A stretch of DNA of 64,000 nucleotides from Ariolimax columbianus (GCA_036924085.1 JAVGWX010000025.1:26155488-26219487); one strand, 5' to 3'; positions 34,491 through 48,154 are shown, counted from the first letter of the stretch. The notes: generated from the letters alone by a model not told the origin. Translations and numbers: made by a program.

Positions 34491-34745
34491 TTCATTTGAC
34501 TCTGTCCAACAATCACACTCTTGCACAACTTTCAGATGAAAGGTAAGGCCCTTCCAATTGCATTTTGATTGTGTTGGATTCTGAGAGCGCACGAACCTAT
34601 CATACTTACATACAGATGCACACATACATCCAAATCCGGGGTATGCGTCATAATATCGCCAAATTGACAACAGTCTGGGGTGGAATATGCGCGCCTCCGC
34701 CAGTAGAATCTAGTGATGCAATCACGTAAAATAAAAACAAATAAA
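34490..34745. repeat. Dispersed repeat family B, copy 4
   Basis: It shares tttcatttgactctg, cccttccaattgcatttt, acatacagatgcacacatac, atatcgcc and gcgcctccgccagtagaa with the copies near 12.1 and 12.4 kb. It lies directly beside the mariner fossil. Confidence 0.75.
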
Positions 34746-34962
34746 AAAACAAATCTTTTCTTTAGTTAAATCATAAAGCGAGAGCAATCAGTAAATAGGT
34801 CACACATGTAATATTTTCTGAGAATGTCTCTCTATTTGACCTTGGCAGCTGTTGTAGTTTCGAGCTTAAATGTCTCTACTAAACAGCAGGTCACAAATAC
34901 TTGCAGAAACCACTGTATGCCAATGAGGACAGGAGCCCAAAGACTGCTAGAGCAAAAAGCAC

Positions 34963-35832
34963 CCAACCATCCAACCACCCAACCATCCAACCACCCAACC
35001 ACCCAACCATCCAACCACCCAACCATCCAACCACCCAACCCTCCAACCACCCAACCATCCAACCACCCAGCCATCCAACCACCCAACCATCCAACCACCC
35101 AACCATCCAACCACCCAACCATCCAACCACCCAACCATCCAATCACCCAACCATCCAACCACCCAACCATCCAACCATCCAACCACCCAACCACCCAACA
35201 ATCCAATAACCCAACCACAAAACCACCCAACCATCCAACCACCCAACTATCCAACCACCCAACCACCCAACCACCCAACCATCCAACCATCCAACCACCC
35301 AACCATCCAACCACCCAACCATCCAACCACTTAACCACCCAACCACCCAACCACCCAACCATCCAACCACCCAACCACCCAACCACCTAACCATCCAACC
35401 ATCCAACCACCCAACCACCCAACCACCCAACCATCCAACCACCCAACCACCTAACCACCCAACCATCCATCCATCCAACCACCCAACCACCCAACCACCC
35501 AACCATCCAACAACCCAGCCATCCAACCACCCAACCATCCAATCACCCAACCACCCAACCATCCAATCACCCAACCACCCAACCATCCAACCACCCAACC
35601 ATCCAACCACCCAACCATCCAACCATCCAACCACCAAACCACCCAACCATCCAACCATCCAACAACACAACGATCCAACCACCCAACCATCCAACCACCC
35701 AACCATCCAACAACCCAGCCATCCAACCACCCAACCATCCAATCACCCAACCACCCAACCATCAAACCACCCAACCATCCAACCACCCAACCATCCAACC
35801 ACCCAACCATCCAACCACCCAACCACCCAATG
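34963..35832. repeat. CCAACCA/CCAACCC array (8-bp based)
   Basis: About 870 bases of ccaaccac and ccaaccat alternating irregularly, purine-poor in G on the plus strand. The plus strand contains almost no G, giving strong strand asymmetry. Confidence 0.95.
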
Positions 35833-36260
35833 TCCCTGAATTCTTGGGGTATAAAAGTTATACTTGGTAGACTCCTTCCCCTTCTCCCCTGGATCTTGTC
35901 CTCCAGCGCATTCTCTAGAAAATTGTCTTTTGGGCCTACAAGAAACTCTACCTACGATTTTGTCTCATTTTCAATATTTATATTTATGTGCATACCTCGA
36001 TGAGGACATTGTCATTGAATATTGTTTCTGTTCATCTTACTCGCTTCATTCTAAAGCAGTAACATATGTGAAATGCTTCCAAACTGTTTTCACCATTCTT
36101 TGCTGGTTCATGTTTCAGCTCTATAGAGCGCGCTTGATCATACAGGAGTAGTTATTATACTTTATACATTTCCTGATTTAGGTCCTTTTTGAGGATAGTA
36201 ATTTCTATGAAGACCCTTTATTGCCTTTGCAATCCTTGTCTTAATTTCCATCACTGTGGC
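35833..36260. other. Unassigned sequence between two arrays
   Basis: A 95-codon open frame on the plus strand lacks recognisable motifs. It may be antisense LINE-derived, but I cannot show it. Confidence 0.3.
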
Positions 36261-39200
36261 ATGTTCTCTGTGTAAACTTATTATTTCTCCTTTGATGACT
36301 ACATTCATGTTCTCTGTGTAAACTTATTATTTCTCCTTTGATGACTACATTCATGTTCTCTGTGTAAACTTATTATTTCTCCTTTGATGACTACATTCAT
36401 GTTCTCTGTGTAAACTTATTATTTCTACTTTGATGACTACATTCATGTTCTCTGTGTAAACTTATTATTTCTCCTTTGATGACTACATTCATGTTCTCTG
36501 TGTAAACTTATTATTTCTCCTTTGATGACTACATTCATGTTCTCTGTGTAAACTTATTATTTCTACTTTGATGACTACATTCATGTTCTCTGTGTAAACT
36601 TATTATTTCTACTTTGATGACTACATTCATGTTCTCTGTGTAAACTTATTATTTCTACTTTGATGACTACATTCATGTTCTCTGTGTAAACTTATTATTT
36701 CTCCTTTGATGACTACATTCATGTTCTCTGTGTAAACTTATTATTTCTCCTTTGATGACTACATTCATGTTCTCTGTGTAAACTTATTATTTCTACTTTG
36801 ATGACTACATTCATGTTCTCTGTGTAAACTTATTATTTCTACTTTGATGACTACATTCATGTTCTCTGTGTAAACTTATTATTTCTACTTTGATGACTAC
36901 ATTCATGTTCTCTGTGTAAACTTATTATTTCTACTTTGATGACTACATTCATGTTCTCTGTGTAAACTTATTATTTCTCCTTTGATGACTACATTCATGT
37001 TCTCTGTGTAAACTTATTATTTCTCCTTTGATGACTACATTCATGTTCTCTGTGTAAACTTATTATTTCTCCTTTGATGACTACATTCATGTTCTCTGTG
37101 TAAACTTATTATTTCTACTTTGATGACTACATTCATGTTCTCTGTGTAAACTTATTATTTCTACTTTGATGACTACATTCATGTTCTCTGTGTAAACTTA
37201 TTATTTCTACTTTGATGACTACATTCATGTTCTCTGTGTAAACTTATTATTTCTCCTTTGATGACTACATTCATGTTCTCTGTGTAAACTTATTATTTCT
37301 CCTTTGATGACTACATTCATGTTCTCTGTGTAAACTTATTATTTCTACTTTGATGACTACATTCATGTTCTCTGTGTAAACTTATTATTTCTACTTTGAT
37401 GACTACATTCATGTTCTCTGTGTAAACTTATTATTTCTCCTTTGATGACTACATTCATGTTCTCTGTGTAAACTTATTATTTCTCCTTTGATGACTACAT
37501 TCATGTTCTCTGTGTAAACTTATTATTTCTACTTTGATGACTACATTCATGTTCTCTGTGTAAACTTATTATTTCTCCTTTGATGACTACATTCATGTTC
37601 TCTGTGTAAACTTATTATTTCTACTTTGATGACTACATTCATGTTCTCTGTGTAAACTTATTATTTCTCCTTTGATGACTACATTCATGTTCTCTGTGTA
37701 AACTTATTATTTCTCCTTTGATGACTACATTCATGTTCTCTGTGTAAACTTATTATTTCTCCTTTGATGACTACATTCATGTTCTCTGTGTAAACTTATT
37801 ATTTCTACTTTGATGACTACATTCATGTTCTCTGTGTAAACTTATTATTTCTCCATTGATGACTACATTCATGTTCTCTGTGTAAACTTATTATTTCTCC
37901 TTTGATGACTACATTCATGTTCTCTGTGTAAACTTATTATTTCTCCTTTGATGACTACATTCATGTTCTCTGTGTAAACTTATTATTTCTCCTTTGATGA
38001 CTACATTCATGTTCTCTGTGTAAACTTATTATTTCTCCTTTGATGACTACATTCATGTTCTCTGTGTAAACTTATTATTTCTCCTTTGATGACTACATTC
38101 ATGTTCTCTGTGTAAACTTATTATTTCTCCTTTGATGACTACATTCATGTTCTCTGTGTAAACTTATTATTTCTACTTTGATGACTACATTCATGTTCTC
38201 TGTGTAAACTTATTATTTCTACTTTGATGACTACATTCATGTTCTCTGTGTAAACTTATTATTTCTCCTTTGATGACTACATTCATGTTCTCTGTGTAAA
38301 CTTATTATTTCTCCTTTGATGACTACATTCATGTTCTCTGTGTAAACTTATTATTTCTCCTTTGATGACTACATTCATGTTCTCTGTGTAAACTTATTAT
38401 TTCTACTTTGATGACTACATTCATTTTCTCTGTGTAAACTTATTATTTCTCCTTTGATGACTACATTCATGTTCTCTGTGTAAACTTATTATTTCTCCTT
38501 TGATGACTACATTCATGTTCTCTGTGTAAACCTATTATTTCTACTTTGATGACTACATTCATGTTCTCTGTGTAAACTTATTATTTCTCCTTTGCTGACT
38601 ACATTCATGTTCTCTGTGTAAACTTATTATTTCTACTTTGATGACTACATTCATGTTCTCTGTGTAAACTTATTATTTCTCCTTTGATGACTACATTCAT
38701 GTTCTCTGTGTAAACTTATTATTTCTCCTTTGATGACTACATTCATGTTCTCTGTGTAAACTTATTATTTCTCCTTTGATGACTACATTCATGTTCTCTG
38801 TGTAAACTTATTATTTCTACTTTGATGACTACATTCATGTTCTCTGTGTAAACTTATTATTTCTCCATTGATGACTACATTCATGTTCTCTGTGTAAACT
38901 TATTATTTCTCCTTTGATGACTACATTCATGTTCTCTGTGTAAACTTATTATTTCTCCTTTGATGACTACATTCATGTTCTCTGTGTAAACTTATTATTT
39001 CTCCTTTGATGACTACATTCATGTTCTCTGTGTAAACTTATTATTTCTCCTTTGATGACTACATTCATGTTCTCTGTGTAAACTTATTATTTCTCCTTTG
39101 ATGACTACATTCATGTTCTCTGTGTAAACTTATTATTTCTCCTTTGATGACTACATTCATGTTCTCTGTGTAAACTTATTATTTCTACTTTGATGACTAC

Positions 39201-42200
39201 ATTCATGTTCTCTGTGTAAACTTATTATTTCTACTTTGATGACTACATTCATGTTCTCTGTGTAAACTTATTATTTCTCCTTTGATGACTACATTCATGT
39301 TCTCTGTGTAAACTTATTATTTCTCCTTTGATGACTACATTCATGTTCTCTGTGTAAACCTATTATTTCTACTTTGATGACTACATTCATGTTCTCTGTG
39401 TAAACTTATTATTTCTACTTTGATGACTACATTCATGTTCTCTGTGTAAACTTATTATTTCTCCTTTGATGACTACATTCATGTTCTCTGTGTAAACTTA
39501 TTATTTCTCCTTTGATGACTACATTCATGTTCTCTGTGTAAACTTATTATTTCTACTTTGATGACTACATTCATGTTCTCTGTGTAAACTTATTATTTCT
39601 CCTTTGATGACTACATTCATGTTCTCTGTGTAAACTTATTATTTCTACTTTGATGACTACATTCATGTTCTCTGTGTAAACTTATTATTTCTCCTTTGAT
39701 GACTACATTCATGTTCTCTGTGTAAACTTATTATTTCTCCTTTGATGACTACATTCATGTTCTCTGTGTAAACTTATTATTTCTCCTTTGATGACTACAT
39801 TCATGTTCTCTGTGTAAACTTATTATTTCTCCTTTGATGACTACATTCATGTTCTCTGTGTAAACTTATTATTTCTCCTTTGATGACTACATTCATGTTC
39901 TCTGTGTAAACTTATTATTTCTACTTTGATGACTACATTCATGTTCTCTGTGTAAACTTATTATTTCTACTTTGATGACTACATTCATGTTCTCTGTGTA
40001 AACTTATTATTTCTCCTTTGATGACTACATTCATGTTCTCTGTGTAAACTTATTATTTCTCCTTTGATGACTACATTCATGTTCTCTGTGTAAACTTATT
40101 ATTTCTCCTTTGATGACTACATTCATGTTCTCTGTGTAAACTTATTATTTCTACTTTGATGACTACATTCATGTTCTCTGTGTAAACTTATTATTTCTCC
40201 TTTGATGACTACATTCATGTTCTCTGTGTAAACTTATTATTTCTCCTTTGATGACTACATTCATGTTCTCTGTGTAAACCTATTATTTCTACTTTGATGA
40301 CTACATTCATGTTCTCTGTGTAAACTTATTATTTCTCCTTTGATGACTACATTCATGTTCTCTGTGTAAACTTATTATTTCTACTTTGATGACTACATTC
40401 ATGTTCTCTGTGTAAACTTATTATTTCTCCTTTGATGACTACATTCATGTTCTCTGTGTAAACTTATTATTTCTCCTTTGATGACTACATTCATGTTCTC
40501 TGTGTAAACTTATTATTTCTCCTTTGATGACTACATTCATGTTCTCTGTGTAAACTTATTATTTCTACTTTGATGACTACATTCATGTTCTCTGTGTAAA
40601 CTTATTATTTCTCCATTGATGACTACATTCATGTTCTCTGTGTAAACTTATTATTTCTCCTTTGATGACTACATTCATGTTCTCTGTGTAAACTTATTAT
40701 TTCTCCTTTGATGACTACATTCATGTTCTCTGTGTAAACTTATTATTTCTCCTTTGATGACTACATTCATGTTCTCTGTGTAAACTTATTATTTCTCCTT
40801 TGATGACTACATTCATGTTCTCTGTGTAAACTTATTATTTCTCCTTTGATGACTACATTCATGTTCTCTGTGTAAACTTATTATTTCTCCTTTGATGACT
40901 ACATTCATGTTCTCTGTGTAAACTTATTATTTCTACTTTGATGACTACATTCATGTTCTCTGTGTAAACTTATTATTTCTACTTTGATGACTACATTCAT
41001 GTTCTCTGTGTAAACTTATTATTTCTCCTTTGATGACTACATTCATGTTCTCTGTGTAAACTTATTATTTCTCCTTTGATGACTACATTCATGTTCTCTG
41101 TGTAAACTTATTATTTCTACTTTGATGACTACATTCATGTTCTCTGTGTAAACTTATTATTTCTACTTTGATGACTACATTCATGTTCTCTGTGTAAACT
41201 TATTATTTCTCCTTTGATGACTACATTCATGTTCTCTGTGTAAACTTATTATTTCTCCTTTGATGACTACATTCATGTTCTCTGTGTAAACTTATTATTT
41301 CTACTTTGATGACTACATTCATGTTCTCTGTGTAAACTTATTATTTCTCCTTTGATGACTACATTCATGTTCTCTGTGTAAACTTATTATTTCTACTTTG
41401 ATGACTACATTCATGTTCTCTGTGTAAACTTATTATTTCTCCTTTGATGACTACATTCATGTTCTCTGTGTAAACTTATTATTTCTCCTTTGATGACTAC
41501 ATTCATGTTCTCTGTGTAAACTTATTATTTCTCCTTTGATGACTACATTCATGTTCTCTGTGTAAACTTATTATTTCTACTTTGATGACTACATTCATGT
41601 TCTCTGTGTAAACTTATTATTTCTCCATTGATGACTACATTCATGTTCTCTGTGTAAACTTATTATTTCTCCTTTGATGACTACATTCATGTTCTCTGTG
41701 TAAACTTATTATTTCTCCTTTGATGACTACATTCATGTTCTCTGTGTAAACTTATTATTTCTCCTTTGATGACTACATTCATGTTCTCTGTGTAAACTTA
41801 TTATTTCTCCTTTGATGACTACATTCATGTTCTCTGTGTAAACTTATTATTTCTACTTTGATGACTACATTCATGTTCTCTGTGTAAACTTATTATTTCT
41901 CCTTTGATGACTACATTCATGTTCTCTGTGTAAACTTATTATTTCTCCTTTGATGACTACATTCATGTTCTCTGTGTAAACTTATTATTTCTACTTTGAT
42001 GACTACATTCATGTTCTCTGTGTAAACTTATTATTTCTACTTTGATGACTACATTCATGTTCTCTGTGTAAACTTATTATTTCTACTTTGATGACTACAT
42101 TCATGTTCTCTGTGTAAACTTATTATTTCTCCTTTGATGACTACATTCATGTTCTCTGTGTAAACTTATTATTTCTCCTTTGATGACTACATTCATGTTC

Positions 42201-44212
42201 TCTGTGTAAACTTATTATTTCTACTTTGATGACTACATTCATGTTCTCTGTGTAAACTTATTATTTCTCCATTGATGACTACATTCATGTTCTCTGTGTA
42301 AACTTATTATTTCTCCTTTGATGACTACATTCATGTTCTCTGTGTAAACTTATTATTTCTCCTTTGATGACTACATTCATGTTCTCTGTGTAAACTTATT
42401 ATTTCTCCTTTGATGACTACATTCATGTTCTCTGTGTAAACTTATTATTTCTACTTTGATGACTACATTCATGTTCTCTGTGTAAACTTATTATTTCTAC
42501 TTTGATGACTACATTCATGTTCTCTGTGTAAACTTATTATTTCTACTTTGATGACTACATTCATGTTCTCTGTGTAAACTTATTATTTCTCCTTTGATGA
42601 CTACATTCATGTTCTCTGTGTAAACTTATTATTTCTCCTTTGATGACTACATTCATGTTCTCTGTGTAAACTTATTATTTCTCCTTTGATGACTACATTC
42701 ATGTTCTCTGTGTAAACTTATTATTTCTCCTTTGATGACTACATTTATGTTCTCTGTGTAAACTTATTATTTCTCCTTTGATGACTACATTCATGTTCTC
42801 TGTGTAAACTTATTATTTCTACTTTGATGACTACATTCATGTTCTCTGTGTAAAATTATTATTTCTACTTTGATGACTACATTCATGTTCTCTGTGTAAA
42901 CTTATTATTTCTACTTTGATGACTACATTCATGTTCTCTGTGTAAACTTATTATTTCTCCTTTGATGACTACATTCATGTTCTCTGTGTAAACTTATTAT
43001 TTCTCCTTTGATGACTACATTCATGTTCTCTGTGTAAACTTATTATTTCTCCTTTGATGACTACATTCATGTTCTCTGTGTAAACTTATTATTTCTCCTT
43101 TGATGACTACATTCATGTTCTCTGTGTAAACTTATTATTTCTCCTTTGATGACTACATTCATGTTCTCTGTGTAAACTTATTATTTCTCCTTTGATGACT
43201 ACATTCATGTTCTCTGTGTAAACTTATTATTTCTCCTTTGATGACTACATTCATGTTCTCTGTGTAAACTTATTATTTCTCCTTTGATGACTACATTCAT
43301 GTTCTCTGTGTAAACTTATTATTTCTCCTTTGATGACTACATTCATGTTCTCTGTGTAAACTTATTATTTCTCCTTTGATGACTACATTCATGTTCTCTG
43401 TGTAAACTTATTATTTCTCCTTTGATGACTACATTCATGTTCTCTGTGTAAACTTATTATTTCTCCTTTGATGACTACATTCATGTTCTCTGTGTAAACT
43501 TATTATTTCTCCTTTGATGACTACATTCATGTTCTCTGTGTAAACTTATTATTTCTCCTTTGATGACTACATTCATGTTCTCTGTGTAAACTTATTATTT
43601 CTCCTTTGATGACTACATTCATGTTCTCTGTGTAAACTTATTATTTCTCCTTTGATGACTACATTCATGTTCTCTGTGTAAACTTATTATTTCTCCTTTG
43701 ATGACTACATTCATGTTCTCTGTGTAAACTTATTATTTCTCCTTTGATGACTACATTCATGTTCTCTGTGTAAACTTATTATTTCTCCTTTGATGACTAC
43801 ATTCATGTTCTCTGTGTAAACTTATTATTTCTACTTTGATGACTACATTCATGTTCTCTGTGTAAACTTATTATTTCTTCATTGATGACTACATTCATGT
43901 TCTCTGTGTAAACTTATTATTTCTTTATTGATGACTACATTCATGTTCTCTGTGTAAACTTATTATTTCTCCTTTGATAACTACATTCATGTTCTGTGTA
44001 AACTTATTATTTCTCCTTTGATGACTACATTCATGTTCTGTGTAAACTGATTATTTCTCCATTGATGACTACATTCATGTTCTGTGTAAACTTATTATTT
44101 CTCCTTTGATGACTACATTCATGTTCTGTGTAAACTTATTATTTCTCCATTGATGACTACATTCATGTTCTGTGTAAACTTATTATTTCTCCTTTGATGA
44201 CTACATTCATGT
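36261..44212. repeat. 46-bp satellite array, about 173 units, with higher-order structure
   Basis: The unit contains atgttctctgtgtaaactta and cctttgatgactacattc. The main polymorphism is ctcctttg versus ctactttg. Rarer ctccattg variants lie at 37851, 38863, 40611, 41623 and 42267, and aaaccta variants at 38531, 39359 and 40279. Their spacings are whole multiples of 46 and repeat themselves (22 and 38 units). The last five or so units shorten to 44 bases by loss of tc, and the final copies are more diverged. Every frame is closed. Confidence 0.97.
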
Positions 44213-44479
44213 GACTATGTTGCCTGTCTGTCCTTTTTGTCTTGGATGTGTTGGCCTTCATGTCAAATACTTTGGCTGTAATATTATTTTTTGTAAACGT
44301 ACTAACTTGCTACTGCTCTTCTCACTACGACTTGATCGTCATCAGATGTATCATGAACTTTCGTGCCTTTGACGTTGATTTGTAGCTCTGATACATTTTT
44401 CTATCATCTCAGAATATGTGTTATATAGACTCCGTGAAATCATGTAACATCGTCGAACCCTATTTCTCATTGCAACTGG
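44213..44479. other. Unassigned sequence
   Basis: Possible decayed upstream or downstream LINE DNA; no clear motif. Confidence 0.25.
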
Positions 44480-44870
44480 ATGTGTGAGTCCTTCTTGGAT
44501 TGAAACATTCGCCTCTTGATTTTCTTAAAGTTTCAGGATTGACCTAATAAGTTATTCAGGGGACACGATCAAAGGTTTTCTCGTAGTCAATAAAGCAGGT
44601 ACATAGTTGTCGTCCTTGATCAATCATTCTCCGACAAACAGCAATGATCCGATTGTATCCGGTGTACCTCAGGCCTTGTGAAATCCGAACACGGTATCTT
44701 GCAGTAAACCTGTATCTTGTCATCGATTCCCTCCTTAATTGAGTTTAATATAATTTTAGATGCTTGTGGTATGAAGTTTATCCCTAGGAATTTGGTCGCA
44801 CCATTTTGCAATTCACGCCTTTGGCAAAGAAGTTATTGTTGAAATAATTGGTTCCTTTTGTCATGTCATT
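44480..44870 (-). pseudogene. LINE reverse transcriptase fossil, fingers-palm region
   Basis: The minus strand reads LGINFIPQASKIILNSIKEGIDDK (family form with LNRIKExID), a degraded segment corresponding to the RSCTDQI region, then FIDYEKTFD (family FVDYEKAFD). The last motif contains the first catalytic Asp. It is broken by stops and both ends are missing. The order matches a LINE polymerase of the type with YINFVDYEKAFD. Confidence 0.7.
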
Positions 44871-45045
44871 GACATGTGTCACTGTCGATTTGTTATTACT
44901 TTGGCCATGTCATTGACATGTGTCACTGACGATTTGTTATTACTTTGGCCATGTCATTGACATGTGTCACTGACGATTTGTTATTACTTTGGCCATGTCA
45001 TTGACATGTGTCACTGACGATTTGTTATTACTTTGGCAAAGTTTT
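44858..45045. repeat. 44-bp minisatellite, 4 units
   Basis: Units share ggccatgtcattgacatgtg and acgatttgttattac. They are near-identical. A shorter unit precedes them. Confidence 0.9.
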
Positions 45046-45279
45046 ATTGTTTATTCAAGATCTCTTACATTCGGTTTCTAGCTGTAAGTAAAGCCTTGTG
45101 AGATGTCCATATATGTATCTAGTGAACTAGGTAATCGTGGATGGACTTTTATGACTATAAAATTAAAAATCGTATTTGAGAAGCAGTGTGGTTGAGAGAG
45201 TTCCATATTGTGGAACTTTTTTCAAAATCCATTTTTATCTTTTTACTGAAGTGTCTTTGAAGTATTCTTGTGTCCACTT

Positions 45280-45630
45280 ATCAAAGTAACCACTGATTCA
45301 TTGTTGGTTACACCCAGTTGTAGTGTTTTGCGTTTTAGTCCGCCATATTCCATCCACACTGATTGGGCTTTCTTTCATTTTCCCCTTGAAGTCCATAAAT
45401 CTGCTATGTCTACGGAATCCTGCTTGATGCAGGGTTAGCAAGTACATGGATTCCTTGTACCAGGTTATTCTAGTGTGAATGAATCAGTTCTCCTCTACCA
45501 TCTTCAAAGAGCTGGTAAATTTAACTGGACTGTAGCTGTCTGGCACTATGCTGTATTTCCCATGTTTAATGATGGCTTAGTTGAAAATCTTCTTAAATTA
45601 TTATAGGGCTTCTCGCCCTACAGATAATAA
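45280..45630 (-). pseudogene. Jockey-like LINE reverse transcriptase N-terminal fossil
   Basis: The minus strand reads KHGKYSIVPDSYSPV (family form YRPI), FTSSLKMVEENWFIHTR (family LxKxxExxIxxRL), then LLTLHQAGFRRHSR (family QxGFRxxRST). These are the opening blocks of a Jockey or I-type polymerase. Frame breaks occur between blocks and no later motifs follow. The text resembles KLMERMINTRLMW and QQAGFRQH of the LINE in the rDNA cluster, so it may be a relative. Confidence 0.72.
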
Positions 45631-45955
45631 GTCGCAAAAAAGAGAAGAGGTATGGGCTGTGTGGTCATAACAACAGGTATTGGTTATGTGGTTAGCGGAG
45701 CGGGACTACCTTGGTCTAATTTCCGCTTCCACCTCTACCGGTCTCAAATATAGGTGATCCTATATTTCAGAGGCTAACAGATGCTAGGATTTTCCTGGAA
45801 AGTCAACAGGGGATTTTCACCGGCCAAAAAATATAAAACAAAGGAGGTCACACCTCCCCACGTACTCTAACGACATAAGTGGACTGAAGATAGATGGATA
45901 GAATGTTTGAGGATAGTCCTTGCGTATGTCCACATTGTAGAGGGGACGGGGGTGA
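45631..45955. other. Unassigned sequence, SINE-like trace
   Basis: The stretch around atgtggttagcggagcggga is reminiscent of a tRNA A-box, but no convincing B-box follows. I do not call it. Confidence 0.25.
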
Positions 45956-45959
45956 TGGT

Positions 45960-47590
45960 AGTAAAGTGTGTGGGCCAGAAGGGGGGGAGGGTGTTTGTGG
46001 TAAAGTGTGTGGGCGAGAGGGTGGAGGGTGTTTGTGGTAAAGTTTGTGGGCGAGAGGGGGGGAGGGGGTGTTTGTGGTAAAGTGAGTGGACGAGAGGGGG
46101 GAGGGGGTGTTTGTGGTAATATGTGTGGGCGAGAGGGGGGAGGGGGTGTTTGTGGTAAAATGAGTGGGCGAGAGGGGGGAGGGGGTGTTTGTGTTAAAAT
46201 GTGTGGGCGAGAGGGGGGGAGGGGGTGTTTGTGGTAAAAGGTGTGGGCGAGAGGGGGGGGGTGGAGGAGGTATTTGTGGTAAAATGTGTGGGCGAGAGGG
46301 GGGGGGGGTGTTTGTGGTAAAATGTGTGGGCGAGAGGGGGGAGGGGGTGTTTGTGGTAAAATGTGTGGGCGAGAGGGGGAGGGGGTGTTTGTGGTAAAAT
46401 GTGTGGGCGAGAGGGGGGAGGGGGTGTTTGTGGTAAAATGTGTGGGCGAGAGGGGGGAGGGGGTGTTTGTGGTAAAATGTGTGGGCGAGAGGGGGGAGGG
46501 GGTGTTTGTGGTAAAATGTGTGGGCGAGAGGGGGGGGGTGTTTGTGGTAAAATGTGTGGGCGAGAGGGGGGAGGGGGTGTTTGTGGTAAAATGTGTGGGC
46601 GAGAGCGGGGAGGGGGTGTTTGTGGTAAAATGTGTGGGCGAGAGGGGGGAGGGGGTGTTTGTGGTAAAATGTGTGGGCGAGAGGGGAGAGGGGGTGTTTG
46701 TGGTAAAATGTGTGGGCGAGAGGGGGGAGGGGGTGTTTGTGGTAAAATGTGTGGGCGAGAGGAGGGGGGGGGTGTTTGTGGTAAAATGTGTGGGCGAGAG
46801 GGGGGGGGAGGAGCTGTGTGTGGTAAAATGTGTGGGCGAGAGGGGGGAGGGGGTGTTTGTGGTAAAATGTGTGGGCGAGAGGGGGGAGGGGGTGTTTGTG
46901 GTAAAATGTGTGGGCGAGAGGGGGGAGGGGGTGTTTGATGTAAAATGTGTGGGCGAGAGGGGGGAGGGGGTGTTTGTAGTAAAATGTGTGGGCGAGAGGG
47001 GGGAGGGGGTGTTTGTGGTAAAATGTGTGGGCGAGAGGGGGGAGGGGGTGTTTGTGGTAAAATGTGTGGGCGAGAGGGGGGAGGGGGTGTTTGTGGTAAA
47101 ATGTGTGGGCGAGAGGGGGGAGGCGGTGTTTGTGGTAAAATGTGTGGGCGAGAGGGGGGGGGGAGGAGCTGTGTGTGGTAAAATGTGTGGGCGAGAGGGG
47201 GGGAGGAGCTGTGTGTGGTAAAATGTGTGGGCGAGAGGGGGGAGGGGGTGTTTGTGGTAAAATGTGTGGGCGAGAGGGGGGGAGGGGGTGTTTGTGGTAA
47301 AATGTGTGGGCGAGAGGGGGGAGGGGGTGTTTGTGGTAAAATGTGTGGGCGAGAGGGGGGAGGGGGTGTTTGTGGTAAAATGTGTGGGCGAGAGGGGGGA
47401 GGGGGTGTTTGTGGTAAAATGTGTGGGCGAGAGGGGGGAGGGGGTGTTTGTGGTAAAATGTGTGGGCGAGAGGGGGGAGGGGGTGTTTGTGGTAAAATGT
47501 GTGGGCGAGAGGGGGGAGGGGGTGTTTGTGGTAAAATGTGTGGGCGAGAGGGGGGAGGGGGTGTTTGTGGTAAAATGTGTAGGTGAGAGG
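45960..47590. repeat. 39-bp G-rich minisatellite, about 41 units
   Basis: The unit contains ggtaaaatgtgtgggcgaga, then a G-rich stretch ggggggaggggg and tgtttgt. Length variation lies almost wholly in the G runs. The minus strand is open over 594 codons (LPPLAHTFYHKHP repeats) because 39 is a multiple of 3, with frame slips where G runs change. Each unit carries several runs of three or more G, so G-quadruplex formation is plausible. Confidence 0.95.
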
Positions 47591-48154
47591 GGGGTGAGGT
47601 CTTGTTTCCAGCTTACGATTAAGTGTTATCAATGTGTTCTCTGCTATGTATCCCTTGTTAGTGTGTATTTTATTATCAATGTAGTCCTTTCCTGTGAATG
47701 TTCCCCTCCTGAGTTCACTGAAGACTTATTCTAGTTCTGTTGAGCTAATGTTTACAATCCGGTGTTCCTAAGTTGTAGAGGTTTCTTTATTATGACGTCA
47801 CTTAAATCATTTCTATCTTTATCCTGTCTTCCGGGGATATAATCAATGCATTTTTAGAATTCGCATTTTAACATCGGTTGTTTCCCTTAGGACATCTTTC
47901 TAAACTGTGTGAATGAAGACCATATTTCTCATAAATTCAAGGTTATCTAAACGCCATAACTGCACTATTGTTCTACGTGGCTCCTTTATTTATCATTTAT
48001 AATACGCGATGTACAGAGTATTCAATTTAATTTAACTACTGTCCCCGCAAAAAGTGATTGGCTGCAATGGACCTACAATATCCTCTGCTTCTTGTCTTGA
48101 ATTGACACTCTGCCAGATTGATATTAGTCTATCTTTCGCCGCCGAAGACGAAAT
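47591..48154. other. Unassigned AT-rich sequence
   Basis: No gene or repeat family recognised. Confidence 0.3.

Noticed and set aside
34824..35390. 188-codon frame rich in Asn, Pro and Thr
   Set aside because: Translation of the CCAACCA array with only a short unique start that shows no motif.
36261..44212. CRISPR array
   Set aside because: Units are contiguous 46-bp repeats without unique spacers, in a eukaryotic setting with no cas genes.
45690..45790. A further tRNA-derived SINE
   Set aside because: An A-box-like stretch is present but I found no B-box at suitable spacing.
45848..47632. A 594-codon minus-strand proline/histidine-rich frame
   Set aside because: Product of the 39-bp G-rich array; unit indels shift the frame and no unique domain is present.
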